This document shows, in pieces, positions 18,597 through 27,749 of a DNA stretch of 55,465 nucleotides. Source of the DNA: Deltaproteobacteria bacterium. GTDB lineage: Bacteria; Desulfobacterota; Syntrophia; Syntrophales; UBA2210. The notes under the pieces are model-generated. The model was given only the letters and a program-made list of their open reading frames with translations, ran no database searches and was not told where the DNA came from. The number at the start of each line of letters is the position of its first letter. Within the stretch, counting starts at the first letter, position 1. The stretch is from the NCBI GenBank assembly GCA_019313905.1, contig JAFDAI010000023.1, positions 1 through 55,465 on the forward strand, in the 5' to 3' direction. The translations under genes and the position numbers were made by a program.

Positions 18597-19469
18597 TTAC
18601 AATCCTCTCAAATATTCAGGCCTGAGCATCTTCCTGTTTGAAGATTTGATGACGTGTTGTATCAATTCCACTGTTTCACCCTTTTCCTGAGGCATCCTGG
18701 CGCGTATCGGCAGGTAGTTTGAGGCATGATTGGAGGTAAAAAAGCAGTTTGTAAAATCAGAATTCGCCACCATAATTCCCAGCTCCTCAAGAAATCCAAA
18801 CTTGTCAGGCAATTCGAATCTTCCCGACATCTGTTCTTCATGTAAAACGGTACCCGGAACCACCATAACGGTGAGTGCTCCCACATAATCCGGATCCATC
18901 TCCGTCAACACTCTGGCCGTATCCAGGGCATGCTCCGTGCTCTTTGCCCTTCCGCCGATTCCCAGAAGCACAGTAACTGAAAGTGTTATACCGGCCGCTT
19001 TGATCTTTTGTCCCGCTTCCACCATCTGGCGGGCACTTGCACCTTTTTGTATCTTTTCGAGAATCTCATCGTTACCTGTTTCCACGCCCAGATAAACTAT
19101 TTTTACACCCAGATTTCTTAATTCCAGAAGCTCTTCGGGTGTCTTACGCAGAATGCTCTTTGCATTTGCGTAAAGCCCAATCCTTTTTACACCCTTTATA
19201 TTTCTGTTAATGGACTCAAGGACAGGCACCAGCTTTCTCATGGGCATAATCAGCACATCACCATCACAGAGAAAAACCCTTTCGATATAACCATATCCGG
19301 ATGCCTCCAGTATATCCTCCTCAATCTCGTCAAATGCCTTGATCCTGAACTTTTCTCCCTTATAGGTCGGACAGAACGTACACTTGTTATGCGAACATCC
19401 GACGGTCACCTGCAACAGGAGGCTTCCTGCCTCGCTCGGAGGTCTTATTACCATTCCTTCATATTTCAT
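18597..19469 (-). CDS. Radical SAM protein with CX4CX2C cluster motif
   Basis: This 290-residue protein binds a [4Fe-4S] cluster through C25, C30 and C33 in VGCSHNKCTFC, with CX4CX2C spacing instead of the usual CX3CX2C. I recall this spacing from a group of COG1032-like radical SAM proteins. FLCDGDVL, the YLGVETGNDEIL stretch and LLGIGG match the core TIM barrel of Elp3/MiaB-like SAM domains. No second domain is visible. It starts the minus-strand series that continues with the corC-like gene and lnt, but the 120-bp gap leaves co-transcription open. The substrate is unknown. Confidence 0.82.
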   Translation of the reverse strand: MKYEGMVIRPPSEAGSLLLQVTVGCSHNKCTFCPTYKGEKFRIKAFDEIEEDILEASGYGYIERVFLCDGDVLIMPMRKLVPVLESINRNIKGVKRIGLYANAKSILRKTPEELLELRNLGVKIVYLGVETGNDEILEKIQKGASARQMVEAGQKIKAAGITLSVTVLLGIGGRAKSTEHALDTARVLTEMDPDYVGALTVMVVPGTVLHEEQMSGRFELPDKFGFLEELGIMVANSDFTNCFFTSNHASNYLPIRARMPQEKGETVELIQHVIKSSNRKMLRPEYLRGL

Positions 19470-19670
19470 TATTGTTTCTTGTATTCCTCCCGCAAGTATA
19501 ATGGGTGCATAAACTTTGCAAGGCCGATGACCGATAATGTATTGCTTCTATAATAGGGCCGCTGAAAAGGCAAGTTGCAAAAGCAGAAGGCGCTTTTATG
19601 ATCACCTGCTTTTTACCTGTTAAATAGCCAAAAATCATGCAATTTTAAAAAGAGTTGAAACATTTTTTCC

Positions 19671-19705
19671 TTGACGAGTAATGCAACACGGTATAGAGCT
19701 CTATA
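19671..19705 (+). promoter_or_regulatory. Possible feoAB promoter with overlapping palindromic operator
   Basis: TTGACG (19671-19676) and TATAGA (19692-19697) are 15 bases apart, which is short. The -10 region is part of a perfect 14-bp palindrome, TATAGAGCTCTATA (19692-19705), which could be a repressor site. It lies about 100 bp before feoA. Rest of 19470-19803: low-complexity AT-rich sequence and the repeat listed next. Confidence 0.35.
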
Positions 19706-19726
19706 TATTGGCGCTGTTGAAAAAAA

Positions 19727-19772
19727 GGGGACAGGCTACTTTAAGTTGCTGTGTTTGAGTAGTTCTGTCCCC
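19727..19772. repeat. REP-like inverted repeat upstream of feoA
   Basis: GGGGACAG (19727-19734) and CTGTCCCC (19765-19772) form the ends of an imperfect hairpin with inner arms CTACT and AGTAG. The motif resembles REP units associated with RAYT-type transposases; that family assignment is inference. Confidence 0.45.
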
Positions 19773-19803
19773 CGACTGTTTCAAGGAAGGAAGACGTATA
19801 TCT

Positions 19804-20043
19804 GTGATTAAACCTCTGAACGATCTGAATCCGGGAGAAAGCGGAATCGTGCGTGAAATAAAGGGTGGACAGGGATTGATCAACCGCCTTAACGCTTTGG
19901 GAATCATAACCGGGAAAAAAATAACGAAAATAGATTCGATGCTTATGCGTGGGCCCACTACTATCCGGGTAAACAGAACAAAAATAGCTATAGGTTTCGG
20001 TATGGCCGGCAAGATATTTATCGAGGTGAATAAACGGACATGA
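19804..20043 (+). CDS. feoA: Ferrous iron transport protein A
   Basis: This 79-residue SH3-like protein carries the FeoA pattern LNPGESGIVREIKGG, then INRLNALGIITGK and a C-terminal GMAGKIFIEV. It is a small cytoplasmic partner of FeoB. The start is GTG at 19804 behind AAGGAAGG. The stop overlaps the feoB ATG (ATGA), so the two are coupled. Confidence 0.92.
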   Translation: MIKPLNDLNPGESGIVREIKGGQGLINRLNALGIITGKKITKIDSMLMRGPTTIRVNRTKIAIGFGMAGKIFIEVNKRT

Positions 20044-21749
20044 TAAAGATCCTGCTCATGGGCAATCCCAATGTCGGCAAGAGTGTCATCTTTTCCCGGC
20101 TCACAGGAGTGCGTGTAGTCGCTTCCAATTATCCAGGGACTACTGTCAGCTATACAAGCGGGTTCATGAAGATAGACGGCAGGCAGGTTGAGATTATTGA
20201 TGTACCCGGCACCTATACCCTTGAACCAACATGTGAAGCGGAGAAAATTGCCTCTGAAATGCTCAAGACGGGCGATATTGTAATAAATGTCGTTGACGCA
20301 ACAAACCTCGAGAGGAATCTTTACCTGACACTGCAATTGATGGAAATGAAGATTCCAATGATAATCGCACTGAATATGTGGGATGACACAAAACACCGGG
20401 GAGTGGACATTAATCTCGAAGAGTTAAGAAAGATTCTGGGGATACCTGTTATTCCCACATCAGGTCTGACCGGTCAGGGAATAAAGGAACTTGTAACAAA
20501 TATTCCTGAAGCCGTACCCCCCTCTTCTCCGACAAGAAGCCGCAATGAACGCTGGGCCTTTGTAGGTAATATAATAGATCGGGTACAACAGATATCACAC
20601 AGACATCACAGATGGTTTGAACGTCTGGAAGACGCAAGCGTAAAACCCAGAACAGGTATAGTTATAGCCGCAGCAGTACTGGTATGCTCCTTTATGGTGA
20701 TACGCTTCATAGGCGAATCATTAATAAGCTATCTGTTTGATCCAATATTTAATTCCCTCTGGTTACCGGCATTGATGAAGTTGAGCGCGTTTATGGGAAA
20801 TAGCGGTCTGCTGCACGATGTTATAGTAGGCAAACTGATTAATGGTGAAATCAACTTTGTCGAATCCTTCGGATTGCTGAGCAGCGGGCTCTATGTGCCC
20901 TTTGGCATGGTACTCCCATACATCATATCATTTTATCTTATCCTTGGGATTCTTGAAGACATTGGTTATCTTCCACGTCTGGCGGTACTTCTGGACACCA
21001 CAATGCATAAAATCGGGCTGCACGGTTTCGCGATCATACCTACCCTGCTGGGATTGGGGTGCAATGTGCCGGCAGTAATGGCAACTCGTGTGCTTGAAAG
21101 CAAGAGGGAGCGGTTCATAGCGGCAACGCTGGTATGCATAGCCATACCATGTGCTTCCGCCCAGGCAATGATCTTCGGCCTGGTTGGAAAATACGGCGGA
21201 CAACATGTGGCGATTGTTTATGTAACGCTGTTTCTGGTGTGGATAATCCTGGGTGTCCTTCTCAATCGTTTATTAAAGGGATTCAGCCCCGAACTCCTCA
21301 TCGAAATCCCCCCCTACCGTGTTCCGCCATGGGGTACGATCATACAGAAGCTGTGGGGAAGAATACGCGGCTTTCTCATAGAGGCCGTTCCAATAATATT
21401 AGCGGCCGTGCTGGTTATAAACATACTTTTTGTCTTTGGAATATTCGATTATATAGCTGGTTTTACGGCGCCTGTAATAAAAGGTGTACTGGGACTGCCA
21501 GAAGAATCAGTGACGGCAATTATTATAGGATTACTCCGTAAGGACGCCGCTCTCGGAATGCTGGCATTATCTCCAATGACGGCCAAACAAATGGTTGTAG
21601 GCAGCGTTGTCCTGACCATGTCTTTCCCCTGCGTTGCCACGATTATTGTCCTGTTCAGAGAATTGGGGCTGAAAGACTTCATGAAATCGACCGCCATAAT
21701 GCTCACGTCGGCTCTGGCAGTCGGGGGAATATTGAATGTGATTCTTTAA
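20040..21749 (+). CDS. feoB: Ferrous iron transport protein B
   Basis: This 569-residue protein is the inner-membrane Fe(II) transporter. The N-terminal G domain has G1 GNPNVGKS (residues 8-15), the G3 DVPGTY motif and a G4-like LNMWDD in place of NKxD. The membrane part holds the two Gate domains, including the GLGCNVPAVMATR motif and the FGIFDYIAG region. It is shorter than E. coli FeoB (773 residues), mainly in the region between the G domain and the first Gate domain; many anaerobes have such compact forms. FeoB uptake fits an anoxic habitat where ferrous iron is available. Confidence 0.94.
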   Translation: MIKILLMGNPNVGKSVIFSRLTGVRVVASNYPGTTVSYTSGFMKIDGRQVEIIDVPGTYTLEPTCEAEKIASEMLKTGDIVINVVDATNLERNLYLTLQLMEMKIPMIIALNMWDDTKHRGVDINLEELRKILGIPVIPTSGLTGQGIKELVTNIPEAVPPSSPTRSRNERWAFVGNIIDRVQQISHRHHRWFERLEDASVKPRTGIVIAAAVLVCSFMVIRFIGESLISYLFDPIFNSLWLPALMKLSAFMGNSGLLHDVIVGKLINGEINFVESFGLLSSGLYVPFGMVLPYIISFYLILGILEDIGYLPRLAVLLDTTMHKIGLHGFAIIPTLLGLGCNVPAVMATRVLESKRERFIAATLVCIAIPCASAQAMIFGLVGKYGGQHVAIVYVTLFLVWIILGVLLNRLLKGFSPELLIEIPPYRVPPWGTIIQKLWGRIRGFLIEAVPIILAAVLVINILFVFGIFDYIAGFTAPVIKGVLGLPEESVTAIIIGLLRKDAALGMLALSPMTAKQMVVGSVVLTMSFPCVATIIVLFRELGLKDFMKSTAIMLTSALAVGGILNVIL

Positions 21750-21807
21750 GTATAAGGGCTAACAATACTATATGCCAAGGAAAAATGAAGGCATATGAGT
21801 CCTGCAG

Positions 21808-23043
21808 TTATGTGCCCTCGCTCTTCCTTTTTTTTCCTCCCTCCCTTTTTGCCTTTTCCCCGGTATCCGGCAGGTTTTCAGAAATATCTTTCTGCTTTCT
21901 CAGGTCCTCAATCTTCCGAAGGGAACGCTCAAGCTGGTTGCGGCGAGTCGAAGTGAGGTTGTTAAACTCATTCTGCGCTTCTTCGATCCTTTTTCCCATT
22001 TTGTCAAATGAACTTACAAAGGCATCCCACTGTTTATTGAATGCCCCGAGTAGGAACATGATCTCTGACGCCGTTTTTTCCAGGTTAAAATTATCCACAG
22101 CCTGTCTGATTATAGCCAAAATGGCGTAAAGAGTGATCGGCGAGCATAATATCACCTTGTTTCTTAGCGCATCGTCCATAAGTGATGTATCGTTTTCATT
22201 CATGAATGCATATATCTGTTCATTCGGGATAAAGACAAGCACGTAGTCTACAGTGTTCTCTTCAGGATTTATATAGTCTCTTGTTAGCACTTCCCCTACC
22301 CGGTTCCTTACATCCTTCAGAAACTGGTTCTTATATGAATCTCTCTCCGATTCCGCTTCAGCTTCAATATATCGCAGGTAGTTATCCATCGGAAATTTCA
22401 CGTCCATATTAACCTTGAGGCCATGAGGTAGCAAAAACGTATAATCGGGGCGTTTTCCCACAGTTTCCAGAACCTTCTGCTTCTGATAATTGATGCCTTC
22501 TATGAATCCGGCCAGTCTCAGCACATCTTCAGCCATTCTCTCACCCCACTGCCCCCGTGCTTTCGTGTTTGACAGCGCCATCTGCAGTTGGGTTGTGGTT
22601 TCCTGGAGTTTCATAGTCTGTGTGGCGGTTGATTCCAACTGGCTGGATAATTGTCCGAATTTCTTCTCCCTGTCCTTTTCCAGCTCCGTCACAAGACCCC
22701 GGACTTTTAGCAGATCCTCCTTCATGACTGCAAGGGTCTGGTCGATAAGATTCTTTTTTCCATCAAGATCCTTCTCACCGGCCTGAGTTTGTTTAGAGAG
22801 CGTTTCATTGGCAAGTTTTAGAAAGTCTTCCGTATTCTTTGACAATGCGTTCAGTGAAAGTGTGCCAAAGGATTCCCTGACCCTGTCCAGCAATGAATCG
22901 ACATCCTTGATTTTCCTGGATTCAGCTTGTTCAACCGCCTCACGCGCGATTTTTTCCGCGTCCCTCTTCCTCATCCAGTTGAGCGAGAGCATAATAACAA
23001 TCCCGGAAACAACACCAATAATAAAAACCAGCAGATATTCCAT
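21808..23043 (-). CDS. rmuC: DNA recombination protein RmuC
   Basis: This 411-residue protein has an N-terminal membrane helix (residues 3-23), a long coiled coil (about 30-150) and the RmuC nuclease-like domain. The latter includes KARGQWGERMAEDVLRLAG, YTFLLPHGLKVNMDVKFP and FIPNEQIYAF. RmuC limits inversions at short inverted repeats in E. coli; its biochemical activity is not settled. It is convergent with feoB and stands alone. The C-terminal tail is highly charged. Confidence 0.93.
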   Translation of the reverse strand: MEYLLVFIIGVVSGIVIMLSLNWMRKRDAEKIAREAVEQAESRKIKDVDSLLDRVRESFGTLSLNALSKNTEDFLKLANETLSKQTQAGEKDLDGKKNLIDQTLAVMKEDLLKVRGLVTELEKDREKKFGQLSSQLESTATQTMKLQETTTQLQMALSNTKARGQWGERMAEDVLRLAGFIEGINYQKQKVLETVGKRPDYTFLLPHGLKVNMDVKFPMDNYLRYIEAEAESERDSYKNQFLKDVRNRVGEVLTRDYINPEENTVDYVLVFIPNEQIYAFMNENDTSLMDDALRNKVILCSPITLYAILAIIRQAVDNFNLEKTASEIMFLLGAFNKQWDAFVSSFDKMGKRIEEAQNEFNNLTSTRRNQLERSLRKIEDLRKQKDISENLPDTGEKAKREGGKKRKSEGT

Positions 23044-23575
23044 GATATAACCAGACCTCCGAAACTACCCATTTCACAGACATTAATAATTAGACAGGAT
23101 GCAACCGTTCACGGTTGTCAGTTAACAGTTAACTATGCAACTGTTGGCTTTGCTCATTGTTGCAGCCACTTTTTCTTGCTCTTAACCTTCATAAACCCTC
23201 ACTGCAAGCAGCATTATGATTAAGAGGAAACTGCACAACTGACAGAAACAGTGAACTAGGCCCAACGACCGAAGCATGCTGGATATTGATTTCAATTCTC
23301 TGTTTTTTCAACCGTGAACCGATAATTGCAAACTGTCATCGGTTCTTATTATCATAATAAGATGGCAGATCAAAACAAATCTAAAAATGATCACAAAATA
23401 CCCTGTTTCGACAATTATGTCGATTTCTACTCAAAGACTACACATACGCGAACCTACTGTTTTTACGTCATTTTCACCTGAACTTCGGTTTATTTCGACA
23501 TTTTGTTCCTCTATTCAAAGTAGGTATCGTATCGATTACAGAACTTCCTATAGCAAATGCGATTGTATTCCGAGT
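23044..23575. other. Intergenic region with small palindromes, no gene seen
   Basis: No convincing coding frame is present. Several short hairpins occur: CAACCGTTCACGGTTG near 23104, a GTTAAC repeat just after it, AACCGAT/ATCGGTT near 23320-23342, and CGACAATTATGTCG near 23408. They look like remnants of dispersed repeats. A 64-codon plus frame at 23387-23581 lacks any recognisable feature. Confidence 0.4.
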
Positions 23576-23724
23576 GGTTAGGGTGATTCCAGGTCTTCTG
23601 GCACGCAAATAATCAAACCTCCTCCGATTCGAGCTTAAACCCTGTAAGGCCGGTTAAGTCGCAATCCGAACTTAACCGGCGAATACCCCTCCCCGGGAAG
23701 GTAAAAACCTTCCCGGTTTTTTTT
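23576..23724 (+). ncRNA. Candidate structured RNA ending in a strong terminator
   Basis: Three consecutive hairpins are visible. The first (23576-23619) has GGTT/AACC and TGATT/AATCA stems around an inner CCAG-GTCTT-CTGG loop. The second (23649-23680) is a perfect 10-bp stem, GCCGGTTAAG with CTTAACCGGC. The third is an intrinsic terminator. No plus-strand gene lies immediately upstream and the next (HD-domain) starts 257 bp later. It may be a small RNA or a regulatory leader. It matches no riboswitch I know, and I see no clear promoter. Confidence 0.45.
23693..23724 (+). terminator. Strong intrinsic terminator
   Basis: CCGGGAAGG and CCTTCCCGG form a perfect 9-bp stem with a short A-rich loop, followed by eight T (23717-23724). 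Confidence 0.88.
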
Positions 23725-23981
23725 CAACACATCTCCTAATATACTGCTCCTCTAAGTAAAAAGCTGAAATCACAACATGATATCCTGTATGACATTGAAC
23801 CTGGAGGAGATTCACTTCCGGTGAAATACCCGGAGAACTGTAAAAACAGTCTCGCATTTTCCCCATCTATCTGTTAGAAAGTGCCCATCCGGGAATGAGT
23901 TTTCGAGAGACAGGCGTTAATTGTGTGGGAAAGCCACTTCTGAATGCAAATCTGAAGAATTCCCGTAAAGGATGGATGCAT

Positions 23982-24584
23982 ATGAGGATACCAACGCGGC
24001 AAGAATGTTATCATATCATGTATAGCATGAAGATGATGGACCATATCGTGGCCCATTCCCTTCAGGTTTGCCGCATAGCCATGTTCCTCGCGGATTCCTT
24101 TGAGGCAGATCTCAATCCAGATCTTGTCGAGGCAGCCGCATTGCTGCACGATATAACTAAAACAAGAAGCATAGAGACTCATGAAAATCACGCACAGACC
24201 GGGAAACAGCTTCTCATAAGTCTGAATTATCCGGAAGTTGGAAGCATCGTTGGACAACATGTCCTTCTGGATAAATATTTCTCCTCCGACAACCCGACAG
24301 AGGCAGATGTGGTTAATTACGCGGACAAACGGGTGATTCACGACAAAGTGGCAACCCTCACACAGCGGATGAGTTATATTATGGAGAGATACGGGATAGA
24401 ACCAAAACGCAGGGTATATATACAAATGCTCTGGGAAAAAACAGAGGACCTGGAAGAACACCTTTTTCGTTTCTGTTCCTTTTCTCCTACAGATATGGAA
24501 GATCTTCTCGGGCCTGACAATTGTTCCTCAGAATTTTCAGACTACAGCAGGATAAATAGTGTGGGTGTAACCAGCGCGCGGTGA
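23982..24584 (+). CDS. HD-domain phosphohydrolase family protein
   Basis: This 200-residue protein carries an HD domain with the metal-binding pattern H (IVAHSLQV), HD (LLHDITKT) and a later D (YADKRV). HD proteins hydrolyse nucleotides or phosphoesters; this member resembles small HDIG-type proteins of unknown substrate. I chose ATG 23982 because AAAGGA lies 9 bases upstream; a longer frame to 23895 has no good site. It stands alone, with a promoter-bearing gap before the PEPCK-like gene. Confidence 0.8.
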   Translation: MRIPTRQECYHIMYSMKMMDHIVAHSLQVCRIAMFLADSFEADLNPDLVEAAALLHDITKTRSIETHENHAQTGKQLLISLNYPEVGSIVGQHVLLDKYFSSDNPTEADVVNYADKRVIHDKVATLTQRMSYIMERYGIEPKRRVYIQMLWEKTEDLEEHLFRFCSFSPTDMEDLLGPDNCSSEFSDYSRINSVGVTSAR

Positions 24585-24702
24585 TAGGTAATTTCTATAT
24601 AATGCATAACAGATTTTTTACACCTGCCATCACACCCACGTTGAAGACTGATATTTCCCCGTTTTATTCTTGATGCAACCGTACTTGATAAATAAAATCT
24701 AT

Positions 24703-24731
24703 TTTACACTAAGCCCCTTCTATTATATAAT
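24703..24731 (+). promoter_or_regulatory. Near-consensus sigma-70 promoter for the PEPCK-PFK operon
   Basis: TTTACA (24703-24708) and a perfect TATAAT (24726-24731) are separated by 17 bases. The start codon of the PEPCK-like gene lies 40 bp further on. Confidence 0.75.
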
Positions 24732-24771
24732 AAAAAGTAATCCCAAGAAGAAAAGGATAACCAGTTGATTT

Positions 24772-26445
24772 ATGGGTAACTATTTTAAAGAAGCCTCTGA
24801 AAAAATTTATTGTGATGCAAAGAAAGATGGCAGACTCATAGAGGGTAAAACCCTTGATGAATATAAGGAGATTGCCATACAGCAGGAAGGGGTTATTCAG
24901 ACCAATCTGGGTTCTGTTGCCGCAGATTCAGAGCCAATGTCTCGTTCGGCACCCCATACCAGGAATAACGTCGACACTCCCTTCGGGGAGGAAGAAGAAA
25001 CCCTTGCAACTCAGGCTATCGAATGTCTCAGCCAAGAAAAGCTCGTCTGCCTGGATACCATCGTAGGGGATGGGAGAGACGGGGTAACTGCACGCTTCAT
25101 TATGCCTGATGCCTATGCCCAGATTGCCTATGGAGTAAAACTTCTTTTTGAGGATACTCCGGCGGCACGGGTGGTGGAAAACCCGACTTATACAATCATC
25201 TTTTTTTCGGATGATGCCTTCGAACCGAACAAGTTTAAGAAGTTGATTGACAAAGACGTGGCAATTCGTCTCTGGATGGGTGATAAGAGAGGGGATCAGA
25301 TAAAGATCTGCCGGAACAGTACGTATGTCGGTGAAGCCAAGAAGGGTATTTTCCAGTTCGAAAGCTGGCGGGTGAAAGAGATCGATAAGCTGGGGGTCTT
25401 CCTGCATAGCGGGGCAAGAGTGGATCATCTCTGGATTTACGATCTTGAGACGGAAAGGCCGGAATTACAGGAAAGGGTGGCGGGTGTTTCGGGCCTTACT
25501 GCCACCGGTAAGACCACTACACTCTGTCGTAAACTGGCCAAACTTCCTAAGGAAACATCTGAAATGATAGGTGATGATGGAGGTACCCTTGGTTTTGACG
25601 GAAGTTATGCGGCCTTCGAGCAGGGTGGTCTCTATATCAAAACGGAAGGCCTTGACGAAAGTCAGCCGGAAATTTTACGTGCTGTCCTGTCTCCCGATAC
25701 TTTTCTTGAAAATGTAGCGATTTCGCGTTATCCCTACATACCTGATTTCAAAGATGTCAGTAAAACGGGTAACGGCAGGGCCGTTATCCGGCGGGATAAT
25801 ATAGGACTTGCCAGTAAAAGCCTGAGGGTTGACAGGATAGACTATATCTTCATATTAACAAGAAATCCCCTGGCCAATGTTATAGCCCGGCTGACTCCCG
25901 AACAGGCAACCATGCAGTTCATATACGGCGAATCGATTGAGAGCACAGGTGGTGATCCTGATCAGGCGGGTAAATTTAAGCGGGTCTTTTTCCTCGATCC
26001 CTTTATCACGGGAGACCGACTGGAGCATACCAAGCTGTTTTACAATATCATTAAAAAAAATCGTATCAGGTGCTACCTGGCAAATACAGGGACTATTGGC
26101 GAAAATGAGGAGAAAGTTACGCTGAGGCAGTCTCTTTCATCATACAGTGATATATTGCGGATTCAACTGCGATTCGGCTCTGAACCGGACCATCTCGGTT
26201 ATCACCATCCCATAAAAAGTGACAGGGCGAATATGGATTACATGACCGCTTATCCCAAGTTCCATGATAAAGAATTGTTGAAAAGAAAGGTCAGGGATTT
26301 CTTAAAAGGCCGTCAGATGTTTTTAGAGGGGTTCGAAGCAGAGTGGGGGCCTATTCCCGACAACATAAGAGAGTCTCTGCCTTACCGGCCTGATCAAATT
26401 GATTTTTCTTTCCTTGAAAAAGAGCCTCTGGGACACATTGAATAA
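24772..26445 (+). CDS. ATP-type phosphoenolpyruvate carboxykinase-like protein
   Basis: This 557-residue protein has the PEPCK kinase-1a loop as GLTATGKTTTL (usual form GLSGTGKTTL), followed by IGDDGG (usual IGDDEH). The stretch EPEIL.A...D.FLENV is also present, here as QPEILRAVLSPDTFLENVAI. PEPCK converts oxaloacetate and ATP to phosphoenolpyruvate, CO2 and ADP. The sequence diverges from standard pckA in the loop and in the N-terminal third, so activity should be tested rather than assumed. It sits 21 bp before a PPi-type phosphofructokinase, placing two gluconeogenic or glycolytic control enzymes in one operon. Confidence 0.75.
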   Translation: MGNYFKEASEKIYCDAKKDGRLIEGKTLDEYKEIAIQQEGVIQTNLGSVAADSEPMSRSAPHTRNNVDTPFGEEEETLATQAIECLSQEKLVCLDTIVGDGRDGVTARFIMPDAYAQIAYGVKLLFEDTPAARVVENPTYTIIFFSDDAFEPNKFKKLIDKDVAIRLWMGDKRGDQIKICRNSTYVGEAKKGIFQFESWRVKEIDKLGVFLHSGARVDHLWIYDLETERPELQERVAGVSGLTATGKTTTLCRKLAKLPKETSEMIGDDGGTLGFDGSYAAFEQGGLYIKTEGLDESQPEILRAVLSPDTFLENVAISRYPYIPDFKDVSKTGNGRAVIRRDNIGLASKSLRVDRIDYIFILTRNPLANVIARLTPEQATMQFIYGESIESTGGDPDQAGKFKRVFFLDPFITGDRLEHTKLFYNIIKKNRIRCYLANTGTIGENEEKVTLRQSLSSYSDILRIQLRFGSEPDHLGYHHPIKSDRANMDYMTAYPKFHDKELLKRKVRDFLKGRQMFLEGFEAEWGPIPDNIRESLPYRPDQIDFSFLEKEPLGHIE

Positions 26446-26466
26446 CTGTCATAAAAAGAGAGGACC

Positions 26467-27573
26467 ATGACGATGAAAATAGCCATTTTGACAGGAGGAG
26501 GAGATTGCCCCGGTCTGAACGGGACAATCAAGTGGATAACGAAAACTGCCCTTGATCCCAAGCTTGTTGCTAAACGTTCTGTAACCTTTGATGTTCTGGG
26601 AATCATGGACGGATGGAAAGGGTTGGTAGAGATCGATCCTGATGATCCAGAAAGTCGCGCCCGGCATCTCAAGTACCTGGATGAAGATGTTGTCCGAACA
26701 TGGGATCGTTATGGCGGCACAAACCTGGGGACATCGCGCACAAATCCCTTTAACCCAAAAAATGATCGATCGGAAAAACTGATTGACAACATAAAAAAAC
26801 TTGGGATCGATGTAATAGTTACGATTGGAGGTGACGATACCCTGGGTATTGCCCATAAATTGCATACGCTGGGCATTAAGACTGTTGGTATTCCAAAGAC
26901 CATTGATAATGACCTGGCCGGGACAGACTATTCGCTTGGTTATGATACGGCCGTAAACGTCATTATGGAGGAGATCGATCGTCTGCGGACGACCGCGGGA
27001 TCTCACAGCCGCATCTTTGTCGTTGAGACGATGGGAAGACATGCAGGCTGGCTTGCCCTTCATGGGGGTGAGTGCAGCGGCGCATATATTATCCTGATAC
27101 CTGAGTATCCTTTTGATATGAATCGTGTCTGTGAGCTGCTGCAGGAACGGGAAGGGATGGAGATCCGCTACAGTATAGTCGTTGTATCTGAAGGGGCAAA
27201 ACCAAGGGGAAAGGAAGAAATTGTCAAAGACACCAAAGTTGATGATTTTGGACATCTGTCCCTCGGTGGAATCGCAAGCTATGTAGCCGATGAAATCGAA
27301 AATAGGACAGGCTTTGAGACACGCCATCTTATCTTAAGTCACCTGCAGAGAGGAGGGGCACCATCGGCACACGATCGTCTCATGGCAAGATGGTTTGGCA
27401 TCGCGGCGATTGATATGATCATTAACGAAGATTTCGGCCGTATGGTGAGCCTCGTGCGGGGAGAAATTACAAGCATCCCTCTCAAAGAAGCAGTGGCAGA
27501 AGGACTGAAAGTCGTCAACATAGACAAATATTATGACATCGAAAGATACAATGGACGCAGATCCATCCTTTAA
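26467..27573 (+). CDS. pfp: 6-phosphofructokinase, PPi-type signature
   Basis: This 368-residue PFKA-family protein interconverts fructose 6-phosphate and fructose 1,6-bisphosphate. The phosphoryl-donor loop reads TIGGDDT (aspartate where ATP enzymes have glycine) and the catalytic loop reads PKTIDND (lysine where E. coli has glycine). Both residues are established markers of pyrophosphate-dependent, reversible enzymes. ETMGRHAGW and the LSHLQRGG motif, which bind sugar phosphate, are intact. It follows the PEPCK-like gene by 21 bp under the same promoter. A second PFK of different donor type lies at 34810. Confidence 0.9.
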   Translation: MTMKIAILTGGGDCPGLNGTIKWITKTALDPKLVAKRSVTFDVLGIMDGWKGLVEIDPDDPESRARHLKYLDEDVVRTWDRYGGTNLGTSRTNPFNPKNDRSEKLIDNIKKLGIDVIVTIGGDDTLGIAHKLHTLGIKTVGIPKTIDNDLAGTDYSLGYDTAVNVIMEEIDRLRTTAGSHSRIFVVETMGRHAGWLALHGGECSGAYIILIPEYPFDMNRVCELLQEREGMEIRYSIVVVSEGAKPRGKEEIVKDTKVDDFGHLSLGGIASYVADEIENRTGFETRHLILSHLQRGGAPSAHDRLMARWFGIAAIDMIINEDFGRMVSLVRGEITSIPLKEAVAEGLKVVNIDKYYDIERYNGRRSIL

Positions 27574-27670
27574 TCCATAGATTTCACAGATTACGCTACA
27601 TAATTAGGAATTCAAAATTCAACTTTCTTCGCTCAAAATCATATTACATTAACAGTCACGCTCAAAATTC

Positions 27671-27699
27671 TTGACAAAATCAGGGCAAGGGCATAGACA
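27671..27699 (+). promoter_or_regulatory. Sigma-70 promoter for the 2-oxoacid oxidoreductase operon
   Basis: Consensus TTGACA (27671-27676) is followed 17 bases later by TAGACA (27694-27699). It lies 50 bp before the ferredoxin-subunit gene. A small inverted repeat (CAGAC/GTCTG) follows directly. Confidence 0.6.
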
Positions 27700-27749
27700 G
27701 ACAACGTCTGCATGGAAATTTCCGGCAGCATTTAATCTGAGCGAAACTT

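Noticed and set aside
19701-20396. 231-residue minus-strand frame over feoA/feoB
   Set aside because: It lies opposite the clear feoA and feoB genes, has no family features and no ribosome binding site.
23387-23581. 64-residue plus frame
   Set aside because: No ribosome binding site or family resemblance, and it ends in the structured-RNA candidate.
23560-23645. tRNA-like segment (CCGAGTGGTTAGG and GATTCGAG)
   Set aside because: No acceptor stem, proper T arm or anticodon stem can be drawn.
23874-24461. 195-residue minus frame opposite the HD gene
   Set aside because: Shadow of the HD-domain gene, with unlikely composition rich in Cys, His and Phe.
26449-27327. 292-residue minus frame opposite the PPi-type PFK
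   Set aside because: Shadow of a well-supported gene. The same applies to the 293-residue frame at 35242-36123 opposite the second PFK.
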